A DNA stretch of 64,000 nucleotides from Paractinoplanes tereljensis (GCF_016862435.1 NZ_BOMY01000024.1:1-64000); one strand, 5' to 3'. Counted from the stretch's first letter, positions 15,597 to 24,713 are shown. Made by a program: numbers and translations. Notes: generated by a model from the sequence alone, not told the origin.

Positions 15597-17733
15597 ATCG
15601 GTCCACCAAGCCGGTCAGGCGGCGGGCGGTGGCGTTCAGTTCGTCCGCAGCCCGGTGCGAGACGGTCACCGACTGACGGGTGCCGTCCACCGCGCCGCTG
15701 ACCACCCCGATGCCCTCGGCGATGTCCTGGCTGCCCGACGCCACCTCGGCGATGTTGCGGGCCATCTCCGCGGTCGTGGCCGCCTGCTGTTCGACCGCCG
15801 CCGCGATCGCCGTCTGATAGTCGTTGACCTGCGCGATCCGGGCGGTGATGGCCTCGATCGCGGAGACCGCCCGGGTGGTGTCGCCCTCGATCGCGGCCAC
15901 CCGTGAGGTCACGTCCTCGGTGGCCCGCGCGGTCTCCTGGGCCAGCTCCTTGACCTCGTTCGCGACCACCGCGAAGCCCTTGCCGGTCTCGCCGGCCCGG
16001 GCCGCCTCGATGGTGGCGTTCAGCGCGAGCAGGTTGGTCTGCTCGGCGATGCCGGCGATCAGCCGCACCACGTCGGCGATCGCCGTGGTGGAGTCGCGCA
16101 GCTCGTTGATGACCCCACTGGCGGCCGAGCTCAGCGCCACGCCGTCCCGGCCGGCCTGCGCCGCCTCCTGGGCGTTGTGCGAGATCTCGGAGATCGAGGC
16201 ACCCATCTCCTCGGCGCCCGCGGCCACCGTCTGCACCACGCTGGACACGCCCTCCGCGGCCCGGTTCACCGACCCGGCCCGGGCCGACGCGGCCTCCGCC
16301 GAGGAGGACAGGTCGCCACCGTTCGCGGCCACCTCCTGGGCGGCCGCCGAGACCTGGTGGGACGCGCTGGTCACCTCGGTCATCACGTTGCGCAGCTCGG
16401 CCACGGCGGTGTTCAGCTCCTCGCCGGCCACCGCGATCTCGTCGGTGCCGCCGACGTGTACCGAGACGGTCAGGTCGCGATGCGCGAGCCGGGACAGCGC
16501 GTCGGTGAGCAGCCGCAACCGGCCCGCGATCCGCCGGGCCAGCAGCGCCGCCACCAGGCCGCCGGCCACCGCCAGGAGAAGCGCGGCCACGATGAACGCG
16601 ACAAGCATGTCGCGCCGGCCGTCGCGGACCGCGTTCACCGCGCCGGCCGCGTCGGCGTCGTAGCCGGCGACCACGATGGCCCAGCTGTACGGCGAGTAGT
16701 ACGCCACCGTCGCGGTGGTCGCGCCGTTCGTGCCGTTCGACGCGCCGGGTAACTGGTACGCCGTACGCCAGGTCTCGTCCTCGCCCAGGGTGGGCGCCTT
16801 CGCCACGATCTCCGCGACGTAGTTCGCGCCCTTCGCGTCGGTCGCGTCCAGCACCGTCTGGCCGACCTGGTCGGACAGGCTGGACGCGATCACCCGGCCG
16901 GCGTCGCTGGCCGACGTGCTGTAGACCGAGGTCCAGCCGTTGTCGCCGACTTTCTCGGCGGCGATCGCGGCGGTCAGGTTGGTCAGCGCGTCGGCCTGTG
17001 GCACCCCGGTGAACAGGGCGCCGATCACCGCGCCGGAGGCGTCCTTCATCGGGTCGTACGCGGTGATGTACCAGGTGCCGACCACCTGGGCCACGCCCCG
17101 GTACGACTTGCCGGCCTTGATGGCGGTGGCCACCGCGTTCGCCGTACCGTCCGCCGCGGTCGCCGGGATGTACGTGCCGATCGCCCGTTTGCCGGTGGTG
17201 GCCTTCACCGTGGTGCCGACCCGCAGCAGGTCACCGGCGGCGTTCATGCGCTGGAAGACGGTCACCGCGCCGCCCAGCTGATCCACCACGTCGTCGACGA
17301 ACGGGGTGGCGGTGCCGGTGTCGGTGTTCTGGCCGAGCCAGGTGCCGCCGATGGTCAGCCGCGGCAGCGTGACGGTCTTCTTGGCCTGGGTGGTCTGGTT
17401 GGTCGCGGTCCAGGTCGCGGTGCGGCCGGACAGCCGGGCCCCGCCGCGCTGGTCGAGCAGCACGTCGGCGGCCTTCATGTCGGCCGCCACCGCGTCCTGG
17501 ACCTCGTCGGCGACCGAGCTCACCAGCGTGGTGATGTCGCTGGTCGCCCGGTCCAGGTTCTCGGTGTTCTGCCGGACCACCTCGACCTCGGTGCTGTCGG
17601 CCGACCGGCTGCTCTGCCAGGCGCCGACGCCGACCAGGACGACCGCGGTACTCAGGACCCCGCCCAGCCCGAGGGCGAGCAGGCGGTGGCTTATCTGGAG
17701 GCGCACCTCATACCCATCGGCACGTGGACGCAC
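15586..17733 (-). CDS. Methyl-accepting chemotaxis protein
   Basis: A 715-aa receptor. A first membrane span (about 18-38) precedes a periplasm-side Cache-type sensing domain of about 300 residues (FVDDVVDQLGGAVTVFQRMN, TVKATTGKRAIGTYIP), then a second span (about 370-392), a HAMP segment and a long cytoplasmic coiled coil. The signalling tip is intact: IAGIAEQTNLLALNATIEAARAGE. It controls the CheA kinase and so the flagellar motor. No che genes are nearby. The GTG start at 17733 has AGAGG next to it; GTG 17706 is an alternative. Confidence 0.93.
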   Translation of the reverse strand: MRPRADGYEVRLQISHRLLALGLGGVLSTAVVLVGVGAWQSSRSADSTEVEVVRQNTENLDRATSDITTLVSSVADEVQDAVAADMKAADVLLDQRGGARLSGRTATWTATNQTTQAKKTVTLPRLTIGGTWLGQNTDTGTATPFVDDVVDQLGGAVTVFQRMNAAGDLLRVGTTVKATTGKRAIGTYIPATAADGTANAVATAIKAGKSYRGVAQVVGTWYITAYDPMKDASGAVIGALFTGVPQADALTNLTAAIAAEKVGDNGWTSVYSTSASDAGRVIASSLSDQVGQTVLDATDAKGANYVAEIVAKAPTLGEDETWRTAYQLPGASNGTNGATTATVAYYSPYSWAIVVAGYDADAAGAVNAVRDGRRDMLVAFIVAALLLAVAGGLVAALLARRIAGRLRLLTDALSRLAHRDLTVSVHVGGTDEIAVAGEELNTAVAELRNVMTEVTSASHQVSAAAQEVAANGGDLSSSAEAASARAGSVNRAAEGVSSVVQTVAAGAEEMGASISEISHNAQEAAQAGRDGVALSSAASGVINELRDSTTAIADVVRLIAGIAEQTNLLALNATIEAARAGETGKGFAVVANEVKELAQETARATEDVTSRVAAIEGDTTRAVSAIEAITARIAQVNDYQTAIAAAVEQQAATTAEMARNIAEVASGSQDIAEGIGVVSGAVDGTRQSVTVSHRAADELNATARRLTGLVDRFTV

Positions 17734-17745
17734 CCTCTGAGCGCA

Positions 17746-17775
17746 AAAGGCCCCACCCGTACGGGTAGGGCCTTT
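17746..17775 (-). terminator. aceE terminator (bidirectional shape)
   Basis: AAAAGGCCC...ACCCGT pairs with ACGGGT...GGGCCTTTT, a 15-bp stem with one mismatch and a U-tract on both strands. It lies 22 bp past the aceE stop and just upstream of the chemotaxis gene, insulating the two same-strand genes. Confidence 0.85.
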
Positions 17776-17797
17776 TGTCCGATGTTTTTTGTGCTCC

Positions 17798-20536
17798 TTA
17801 GCTGTCGCCGCCGGTCTCGCCGACCGGCGCCGCGTTGACGTCGTCGATCGCGTACTTCTTGGCCGCCTCGGCCGGCACGTGCACCGGCACCTTGCCGCGC
17901 AGCGCCAGCTGGCGCAGCGTGGCCACGGCCACCGACTCGGCGTCCACGTGGAAGTGCCGGCGCAGCGCGTGCCGGGTGTCGCTCATGCCGAAGCCGTCGG
18001 TGCCCAGCGACGTGTAGTCGTTCGGCACCCAGCGCGAGATCAGGTCGGGCACCGCCCGCATGAAGTCGCTGACCGCGACCGCCGGGCCCTCGGTGCCCTC
18101 CAGCTTCTGCTGGATGTAGGGCTTCCGCGGCTGGTCACCCGGGTTGAGCAGGTTGTGCTCCTCGATCGTGACGGCGTCGCGCCGCAGCTCGGTCCAGGAG
18201 GTGACCGACCAGACGTCGGCGGCCACGCCCCAGTCCTGGGCCAGCAGGTCCTGGGCCTTGAGCGCCCACTGCATGCCGGTGCCGGAGGCCAGGATCTGTG
18301 CCTTCGGTCCGGTGGTCTCGGGGGCTGCCTTGTAGCGGTAGATGCCCTTGAGCAGGCCCTCCACGTCGACATTGGCGGGCTCGGCGGGCTGCAGGATCGG
18401 CTCGTTGTAGATGGTGAGGTAGTAGAAGATGTTCTCCTGCTTCTCGCCGTACATCCGGTGCAGGCCGTTCTCGACGATGTGCGCGATCTCGAACGCGAAC
18501 GCCGGGTCGTACGACACCACGGCCGGGTTGGTGGCCGCGATGAGCAGCGAGTGGCCGTCCTCATGCTGCAGGCCCTCGCCGTTCAGCGTGGTGCGGCCGG
18601 CCGTGGCACCGAGCAGGAAGCCCCGGGTCATCTGGTCGGCGGCGGCCCACAGCTCGTCGGCGGTGCGCTGGAAGCCGAACATCGAGTAGAAGATGTACAG
18701 CGGGATCATCGGCTCGTCGTGCGTGGCGTAGGACGTGCCCGCCGCGATGAAGCTCGCCGTCGACCCGGCCTCGTTGATCCCCTCGTGCAGGATCTGGCCG
18801 TTGGTCGCCTCCTTGTACGACAGGAAGAGCTCCCGGTCGACCGACGTGTAGGTCTGGCCGTGCGGGGAGTAGATCTTCTTCGTCGGGAAGAGCGAGTCCA
18901 ACCCGAAGGTACGCGCCTCGTCCGGGATGATCGGCACCCAGCGCGGGCCGAACTCCTTGTCCTTCATCAGGTCTTTCAGCAACCGGACGAAGGCCATCGT
19001 GGTCGCGACCTTCTGCTTGCCGCTGCCCCGCTTGACGTCGCCGAACGCCTTGGAGTCGGGGATCGCCAGCGACTTGTGCTTGGTGCGCCGGGACGGGATC
19101 GAGCCGCCCAGCTCGCGGCGGCGCTCGAGCATGTACTGCATCTCGTCGGACTTCGCACCGGGGTGGAAGTACGGCGGGAGGTACGGGTTCTCCTCGAGCT
19201 GCTTGTCGCTGATCTCCAGGTAGAGGCGGTCCCGGAAGCCCTTGAGGTCGTCCAGGGTCAGCTTCTTCATCTGGTGGGTGGCGTTGCGGGCCTCGAAGTG
19301 CGAGCCCAGCGTCCAGCCCTTGATCGTCTTGGCCAGGATCACGGTCGGCTGGCCGGTGTGCTCGGTGGCCGCCTTGTACGCCGCGTACAGCTTCTTGTAG
19401 TCGTGGCCGCCGCGCTTGAGGTTCCAGACCTCGTCGTCGGTCATGCCCTCGACCAGCTTGCGGGTGCGCGGGTCACGGCCGAAGAAGTTCTCCCGAACGT
19501 ACGCCCCGGACTCGCCCTTGTACGTCTGGTAGTCGCCGTCCGGCGTGACGTTCATGAGGTTGACCAGCGCGCCGTCGGTGTCCGCGGCGAGCAGCGGGTC
19601 CCACTCGCGGCCCCAGACGACCTTGATCACGTTCCAGCCGGCGCCGCGGAAGAACGACTCCAGCTCCTGGATGACCTTGCCGTTACCGCGGACCGGGCCG
19701 TCGAGACGCTGCAGGTTGCAGTTGATCACGAAGGTGAGGTTGTCGAGTTCCTCGCGGGCGGCCAGGCCGATCGCGCCGAGCGACTCCACCTCGTCCATCT
19801 CGCCGTCGCCCAGGAACGCCCAGACGTGCTGCTGGCTGGTGTCCTTGATGCCGCGGTTCTGCAGGTAGCGGTTGTAGCGCGCCTGGTAGATCGCGTTCAG
19901 CGGGCCGAGGCCCATGCTGACCGTCGGGAACTCCCAGAAGTTCGGCATCAGCCGGGGGTGCGGGTAGGACGGCAGGCCACCGCCGGAGTGCGAGAGCTCC
20001 TGGCGGAAGCCGTCCAGGTCGTTCTCGCTGAGCCGGCCCTCGAGGAAGGCGCGGGCGTACATGCCGGGGGAGGCGTGGCCCTGGTAGAAGATGTGGTCGC
20101 CGCCGCCGGGGTGGTCCTTGCCCCGGAAGAAGTGGTTCATGCCGACCTCGTAGAGGCTGGCGCTCGACGCGTACGTCGAGATGTGACCACCGACGCCGAT
20201 CTCGGGTCGCTGCGCACGGTGCACCAGCATGGCCGCGTTCCACCGGATGTAGGCCCGGATGCGGCGCTCCACGAACTCGTCGCCGGGGAACCAGGGTTCC
20301 TGCTCCGGCGGGATCGTGTTGATGTAATCGGTGGAGGTCAGCGGCGGAACGCCGACCTGTCGCTCCCGGGCCCGCTCGAGCAGGCGCAACATAACGTAAC
20401 GGGCTCTCTTGGCGCCGCGTTCGTCGATGACTCCGTCGAGGGACTCGACCCACTCGTTGGTTTCTTCGGGGTCGATGTCCGGAAGCTGGCTCGGCAGGCC
20501 ATCACTGATTACCGGGCGCTTGCGCTCCGTGGCCAC
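17798..20536 (-). CDS. aceE: Pyruvate dehydrogenase E1, homodimeric type
   Basis: A 912-aa thiamine-diphosphate enzyme that decarboxylates pyruvate and acetylates the E2 lipoyl domain. The cofactor motif is FLGDGEMDEVES with NCNLQRLDGPVRGN, and TYASSASLYEVGMNHFFRG near the N-terminus is typical of AceE. GTG 20536 is chosen for the AGAGGA site 6 nt upstream and the family-like start. In M. tuberculosis aceE, a PucR-type gene and fabD are adjacent; here about 9.7 kb of other genes separates the PucR-type gene from aceE. No E2 or E3 gene is in the window. Confidence 0.96.
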   Translation of the reverse strand: MATERKRPVISDGLPSQLPDIDPEETNEWVESLDGVIDERGAKRARYVMLRLLERARERQVGVPPLTSTDYINTIPPEQEPWFPGDEFVERRIRAYIRWNAAMLVHRAQRPEIGVGGHISTYASSASLYEVGMNHFFRGKDHPGGGDHIFYQGHASPGMYARAFLEGRLSENDLDGFRQELSHSGGGLPSYPHPRLMPNFWEFPTVSMGLGPLNAIYQARYNRYLQNRGIKDTSQQHVWAFLGDGEMDEVESLGAIGLAAREELDNLTFVINCNLQRLDGPVRGNGKVIQELESFFRGAGWNVIKVVWGREWDPLLAADTDGALVNLMNVTPDGDYQTYKGESGAYVRENFFGRDPRTRKLVEGMTDDEVWNLKRGGHDYKKLYAAYKAATEHTGQPTVILAKTIKGWTLGSHFEARNATHQMKKLTLDDLKGFRDRLYLEISDKQLEENPYLPPYFHPGAKSDEMQYMLERRRELGGSIPSRRTKHKSLAIPDSKAFGDVKRGSGKQKVATTMAFVRLLKDLMKDKEFGPRWVPIIPDEARTFGLDSLFPTKKIYSPHGQTYTSVDRELFLSYKEATNGQILHEGINEAGSTASFIAAGTSYATHDEPMIPLYIFYSMFGFQRTADELWAAADQMTRGFLLGATAGRTTLNGEGLQHEDGHSLLIAATNPAVVSYDPAFAFEIAHIVENGLHRMYGEKQENIFYYLTIYNEPILQPAEPANVDVEGLLKGIYRYKAAPETTGPKAQILASGTGMQWALKAQDLLAQDWGVAADVWSVTSWTELRRDAVTIEEHNLLNPGDQPRKPYIQQKLEGTEGPAVAVSDFMRAVPDLISRWVPNDYTSLGTDGFGMSDTRHALRRHFHVDAESVAVATLRQLALRGKVPVHVPAEAAKKYAIDDVNAAPVGETGGDS

Positions 20537-20685
20537 AGGCAATCCTCTTGGTCGGGTGTAGGAACCGAGCGGCGCATTGTGTGGGTCGCTCGGAGATGCC
20601 TCCATCCTGCCCCCTCTCGGTGGGCATCGTCACGCCTACCCGGGGTGTCCGCGATCCGGGACACACGTACTGACCAGTAACTTCA

Positions 20686-21090
20686 TCAGCCCTTGATAAA
20701 TGAGAACCGCACCTGCCGGGTCGGGTTGTCGCCGTTGGTGTCCACCAGGCAGATCGACTGCCAGGTGCCCAGCGCGATCTTTCCGCCGATCACCGGCAGT
20801 GTCGCGTACGGCGGGATCCAGGCCGGAAGTACGTGGTCACGGCCGTGCCCGCGGGAACCGTGCCGGTGCCGCCACCGGTCCTCGGCCGGCAGCAGCTGGT
20901 CGATCGCGGTCAGCAGATCGTCGTCGGAACCGGCGCCGGTCTCGATGATCGCGAGGCCCGCGGTGGCGTGCGGCACGAAGACGTGCAGCAGGCCGTCCCC
21001 TTCGGACCGGACGAACGCCGCGGCCTCAGATGTGATGTCGCGGACAACCGGCGACCCGCCGGTCCGGACGGAGATCACTTCGGTACGCAT
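20686..21090 (-). CDS. YjbQ family protein (UPF0047)
   Basis: A 134-aa protein of the YjbQ fold family. The conserved elements are LHVFVPHATAGLAIIETG (His and Thr), a middle HGSRGHGRDHVLP segment and ATLPVIGGKIALGTWQSICLVD with the terminal RQVRFSF. Some family members have a weak thiamine phosphate synthase activity; the physiological role is unclear. It precedes aceE on the same strand by 150 bp. Confidence 0.92.
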   Translation of the reverse strand: MRTEVISVRTGGSPVVRDITSEAAAFVRSEGDGLLHVFVPHATAGLAIIETGAGSDDDLLTAIDQLLPAEDRWRHRHGSRGHGRDHVLPAWIPPYATLPVIGGKIALGTWQSICLVDTNGDNPTRQVRFSFIKG

Positions 21091-21111
21091 CGGGCGAGCC
21101 TATCGGCCAGC

Positions 21112-21192
21112 CTATGTGTAGAGATCCAGCAGCAGGAACAGGGCCGCCGTGGCGCCCAGCCAGAGCACGACCGTTGCCGCTCTCAAGATCAT
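21112..21192 (-). CDS. Candidate 26-aa membrane micropeptide
   Basis: An ATG-to-TAG frame encodes MILRAATVVLWLGATAALFL then LLDLYT: a short basic start, one hydrophobic span and an acidic tail. It ends 21 bp before yjbQ on the same strand. No clear ribosome site is present, and hydrophobic short frames occur by chance, so this is only a candidate. Confidence 0.3.
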   Translation of the reverse strand: MILRAATVVLWLGATAALFLLLDLYT

Positions 21193-21272
21193 TAGCCGAG
21201 TAAAACACTCTTCGCAGCCGGATGAATGCAATTTGCTGACTTCTGACGTGGCGGGCGTGGCTCAGGTCGGCA

Positions 21273-23519
21273 ATGCTGAATCGCGTGACCACCCCGCAGA
21301 ACCTCGACGAGCGTTTCCGCGACGCGGTGACCGCGCTGCCGGCCCCCGACGCGCGCCGCGCGCCGGGCGACGCCGTCCGCGACGGCTCGACCCTGACCGG
21401 GGCACGCGCACTCGAACTGTTCGACGCCCAACTGGCCAGCCGCCACCTCGACCTGGCCGCCCGATGGTTACGCAGCTTCAACGAGGGCTTCTACACCATC
21501 GGCTCGTCCGGCCACGAGGGCAACGCCGCCGTCGCCGCCGCCCTGCTGCCCACCGACCCGGCGCTGCTGCACTACCGCTCGGCCGCGTTCTTCTGCGCCC
21601 GCGCCAAGAGCCTCGCCGACGCCGCCCGCGACGTCCTGCGCGGCGTCGTGGCCAGCGCGCACGAGCCGATCGCGGGCGGCCGGCACAAGGTCTTCGGCAG
21701 CGCCGACCTGAACATCGTGCCGACCACCTCGACCGTCGCCTCGCACCTGCCGCGCGCGGTCGGTCTCGCCTTCTCACTGGCCCGCTCCCGGGCCGACCGG
21801 CGCTGGCCGGCCGACGCGATCGCGCTGGCCACCTTCGGCGACGCGTCGGCCAACCACGCCACCGCCACCGCGGCGCTCAACGCGGCCGGCTGGTTCGAAC
21901 ACTCCGACGTCCGGTTGCCGCTGCTGCTGGTCTGCGAGGACAACGGGCTCGGGATCAGCGTGCCCAGCCCGGACGGCTGGCTCGCCGCGATGCTGTCGTC
22001 CCGCCCCGGCGTGCGCTACACCTCGGCGGACGGCTGCGACCTGGCCGCCACCTACGACGCCGCGGCCGAGGCGGCCGGGTTCGTGCGCCGCGAGCGCCGG
22101 CCGGCCGTGCTGCATCTGTCCACCGTGCGGCTGATGGGGCACGCCGGTGCCGACGCCGAGGTCGCCTACCGGTCCACCGAGGCGATCAACCGCGACCTCG
22201 AGCGGGACCCGATCATCGCCACCGCCCGGGAGATCGTCGCGGCCGGCCTGCTCGGCCCCGAGGAGGTCATCGCCCGGTACGACGAGATCGGCTGGCAGGT
22301 CCGCAAGGTGGCCGAGGAGGTGCTGGGCGAGCCCAAGCTCACCTCGCTCACCGAGGTCGTCGGCCCGCTCGCCCCGCGCCGGCCGCTGCGCGTCGCCCAC
22401 GAGATCACCGAGGTGGCCACCCGGGCCATCGGGCCCGGGGCCGCCACCCGCATGCAGGCCTTCGACGGCAAGCTGCCGGAGCAGGCCGGGCCGCTCACCC
22501 TCGCTCAGACGATCAACGCGACGCTCACCGACGCGCTGCTGGCCAACCCGGGCGCGCTGCTGTTCGGCGAGGACGTGGGCCGTAAGGGCGGCGTCTACGG
22601 CGTCACCAAGAAGCTGCAGGAGCGCTTCGGGGCCGAGCGGGTCTTCGACACCCTGCTCGACGAGACCACGATCCTCGGCCTGGCCCTGGGCACCGGCCTG
22701 GACGGGCTGCTGCCGATCCCCGAGATCCAATATCTGGCCTACCTGCACAATGCCGAGGACCAGTTGCGCGGCGAGGCCGCCACCATGTCGTTCTTCTCGT
22801 CCGGCGCCTACCGCAACCCGATGGTCGTACGTGTCGCGGGTCTCGCCTACCAGCAGGCGTTCGGCGGGCATTTCCACAACGACAACTCGGTGGCCGTCCT
22901 GCGCGACATCCCGGGCCTGGTGCTGGCCGTGCCGTCCCGGCCGGCCGACGCCGCGCCGATGCTGCGCACCTGCCTGGCGTCCGCCGCCGCGGACGGCAGC
23001 GTCTGCGTCTACCTCGAGCCGATCGCGCTCTACCACACCCGCGACCTCTACGAGGCCGGCGACAACGAGTGGCTCTCGCCGTACGCCGGGCCGGTCTCCT
23101 GGTCGGGTGAGCACGTGCCGATCGGCCGGGCCCGCACCTATCCGGTGGGCAACGCCGCCGATCTGACCATCGTGACCTTCGGCAACGGCGTCCGGCTGTC
23201 CCTGCGGGTCGCCGCCCGGCTGGCCGAGGAGGGCTACGGATCCCGCGTGGTGGACCTTCGCTGGCTCAGCCCGCTGCCGGCCGCCGATCTGGTCCGGGAG
23301 GCCGCCGCCACCGGCCGGGTGCTGATCGTCGACGAGACCCGGCGCTCCGGCGGGGTCGGCGAGGGCATCCTCGCGGCCCTGGTGGATGGCGGTTTTGTCG
23401 GCTCCGCGCGGCGGATAGCATCGGCGGACTCGCTGATTCCGCTGGGACCGGCCGCGCAACACGTGGTGGTGGGGGAGGATGCGATCACACAGGGTGCCCA
23501 TGCGCTGCTGGCACGGTAA
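21273..23519 (+). CDS. Fused E1 alpha/beta 2-oxoacid dehydrogenase (TPP)
   Basis: A 748-aa fusion. Residues about 60-370 are E1 alpha-like, with the TPP motif FGDASANHATATAALNAAG...CEDNG; residues about 410-748 are a transketolase-type E1 beta, with LLFGEDVGRKGGVYGVTKKL and AGLAYQQAFGGHFHNDNSV. It likely decarboxylates a 2-oxo acid, perhaps branched-chain, for an E2 encoded elsewhere. It is divergent from yjbQ and aceE across 180 bp. The start is ATG 21273 or GTG 21285; neither has a clear ribosome site. The substrate is uncertain. Confidence 0.85.
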   Translation: MLNRVTTPQNLDERFRDAVTALPAPDARRAPGDAVRDGSTLTGARALELFDAQLASRHLDLAARWLRSFNEGFYTIGSSGHEGNAAVAAALLPTDPALLHYRSAAFFCARAKSLADAARDVLRGVVASAHEPIAGGRHKVFGSADLNIVPTTSTVASHLPRAVGLAFSLARSRADRRWPADAIALATFGDASANHATATAALNAAGWFEHSDVRLPLLLVCEDNGLGISVPSPDGWLAAMLSSRPGVRYTSADGCDLAATYDAAAEAAGFVRRERRPAVLHLSTVRLMGHAGADAEVAYRSTEAINRDLERDPIIATAREIVAAGLLGPEEVIARYDEIGWQVRKVAEEVLGEPKLTSLTEVVGPLAPRRPLRVAHEITEVATRAIGPGAATRMQAFDGKLPEQAGPLTLAQTINATLTDALLANPGALLFGEDVGRKGGVYGVTKKLQERFGAERVFDTLLDETTILGLALGTGLDGLLPIPEIQYLAYLHNAEDQLRGEAATMSFFSSGAYRNPMVVRVAGLAYQQAFGGHFHNDNSVAVLRDIPGLVLAVPSRPADAAPMLRTCLASAAADGSVCVYLEPIALYHTRDLYEAGDNEWLSPYAGPVSWSGEHVPIGRARTYPVGNAADLTIVTFGNGVRLSLRVAARLAEEGYGSRVVDLRWLSPLPAADLVREAAATGRVLIVDETRRSGGVGEGILAALVDGGFVGSARRIASADSLIPLGPAAQHVVVGEDAITQGAHALLAR

Positions 23520-23523
23520 ATTG

Positions 23524-23569
23524 CCACACACCCGGTGCGCCACTTGCGCATGAGCCCACAAGTGTGTGG
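23524..23569. promoter_or_regulatory. Competing stem-loops before DUF3052
   Basis: CCACACAC (23524-23531) can pair with GTGTGTGG (23562-23569), while CACTTG (23541-23546) can pair with CAAGTG (23559-23564); the two share bases and exclude each other. It lies just past the E1 stop and upstream of the DUF3052 ribosome site. No U-tract follows. Confidence 0.3.
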
Positions 23570-23623
23570 ACTACCCCAAGGTTTCCGGCAACTTCATTAT
23601 TCTTGGCTAGGAGGACTTAGACA

Positions 23624-24055
23624 GTGAGCGCGACCGCTGGTCAGGCCGACGGCGTACGCAGCCTGGCGGACCGGTTCGGCTTCGAGCCGAACATGGTGGT
23701 CATGGAGATGGGCTACGACGACGACGTCGACGAGGACCTCCGTGACACCCTGACCGAACGCGTCGGCGAGTTGGTCGACGAAGACACTGACGAGGTCGTC
23801 GACGCGGTGCTGTTGTGGTACCGCGACGGTGACGGTGACCTCTTCGAACTGCTTACCGATGCCCTTGGCCCCCTCGCCGGTAACGGCGTGGTCTGGCTTC
23901 TGGCTCCCAAGGCCGGCCGTGACGGGCACGTCGAACCGAGCGAGATCAGCGAGTCCGCCCAGACGGCGGGCCTGCAGCAGACCTCGACGGTCAACGCCGG
24001 CAAGGACTGGACGGGTGCCCGGCTCGTCTCCCCCAGGGGTGCCAAGAAGAAGTAG
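23624..24055 (+). CDS. DUF3052 family protein
   Basis: A 143-aa acidic cytoplasmic protein of the actinobacterial DUF3052 family. It has LADRFGFEPNMVVMEMGYDDDVDEDLRD, a VDAVLLWYRDGDGDLFELL core and a VVWLLAPKAGRDGHVEPSEI block, ending in a Lys-rich tail. The function is not known. The GTG start has a perfect AGGAGG 10 nt upstream. The order aceE region, DUF3052, AhpE-like peroxiredoxin matches Rv2241, Rv2239c, Rv2238c in M. tuberculosis, so a link to redox or pyruvate metabolism is possible but unproven. Confidence 0.9.
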   Translation: MSATAGQADGVRSLADRFGFEPNMVVMEMGYDDDVDEDLRDTLTERVGELVDEDTDEVVDAVLLWYRDGDGDLFELLTDALGPLAGNGVVWLLAPKAGRDGHVEPSEISESAQTAGLQQTSTVNAGKDWTGARLVSPRGAKKK

Positions 24056-24115
24056 CTCGCTGTGATCTCCGTGCCGGCCGGCGTCCGTTGGCGCCGGTCC
24101 GGTTAGCATGTGCCC

Positions 24116-24583
24116 ATGCCGTTGCCGGTTGGGGCCGTCGCGCCTGACTTCACCCTCAAGGATCAGAACAACCAAGAGGTACGGCTGGGCGGCTTCACCG
24201 ACCGCAAGGCGATCCTGCTGGTCTTCTACCCCCTGACTTTCACAGGGACCTGCAAGGGCGAACTGACCGGTATTCGGGACAACATCGACCGTTATGCCAC
24301 CGATGATCTTCAGGTGCTGACGGTCAGCGTGGATTCCGTCTACAGCCACAAGGTCTGGTCGCTGCAGGAGGGTTTCGACTTCCCGCTGCTGGCCGATTTC
24401 TGGCCGCACGGCGAGGTGGCGCGTCGTTACCAGGTCTTCAACGACACGGCCGGCTTCGCCAACCGGGGCACCTTCCTCATCGATCGGGCCGGCGTCATCC
24501 GCTTCGCCGAGGAGGCCGGTCCCGGCGTGGCCCGAGACCGAGCAGCCTGGGACGCGGCGATAGCGACCTTGCCGCTACGATGA
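24116..24583 (+). CDS. AhpE-like peroxiredoxin
   Basis: A 155-aa thiol peroxidase of the AhpC/TSA superfamily that reduces hydroperoxides. VAPDFTLKDQNNQEVRLGGF opens the thioredoxin fold; the active site reads FYPLTFTGTCKGEL, with the peroxidatic Cys preceded by Thr. No resolving Cys is seen further on, so it is a 1-Cys type like AhpE. The ATG at 24116 is preferred over GTG 24110. It follows the DUF3052 gene by 60 bp and precedes tRNA-Val. Confidence 0.92.
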   Translation: MPLPVGAVAPDFTLKDQNNQEVRLGGFTDRKAILLVFYPLTFTGTCKGELTGIRDNIDRYATDDLQVLTVSVDSVYSHKVWSLQEGFDFPLLADFWPHGEVARRYQVFNDTAGFANRGTFLIDRAGVIRFAEEAGPGVARDRAAWDAAIATLPLR

Positions 24584-24590
24584 CGTGAAC

Positions 24591-24665
24591 GGGCGCGTAG
24601 CTCAGTGGGAGAGCACTCGCCTTACAAGCGAGGGGTCGTAGGTTCGAAACCTACCGCGCCCACCA
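24591..24665 (+). tRNA. tRNA-Val (anticodon TAC)
   Basis: The acceptor GGGCGCG pairs with CGCGCCC, the D arm is GCTCAGTGGGAGAGC, the anticodon stem CTCGC/GCGAG encloses CTTACAA (anticodon TAC), and the T arm holds GGTTCGAAACC. The 3' CCA is encoded. It lies 7 bp after the peroxiredoxin stop. Confidence 0.97.
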
Positions 24666-24674
24666 GTCCCGGCA

Positions 24675-24713
24675 GGCCCCCTGTCCGCAGAAAGCGCGGA
24701 CAGGGGGCCTTGT
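24675..24713 (+). terminator. Terminator after tRNA-Val
   Basis: A perfect 14-bp stem, GGCCCCCTGTCCGC with GCGGACAGGGGGCC, with a 7-nt loop, followed by TTGTCAT. It is 9 bp past the tRNA. Confidence 0.85.

Noticed and set aside
24591..24713. tRNA-Val as an attachment site of an integrative element
   Set aside because: No integrase, no repeated tRNA 3' end and only ordinary genes downstream.
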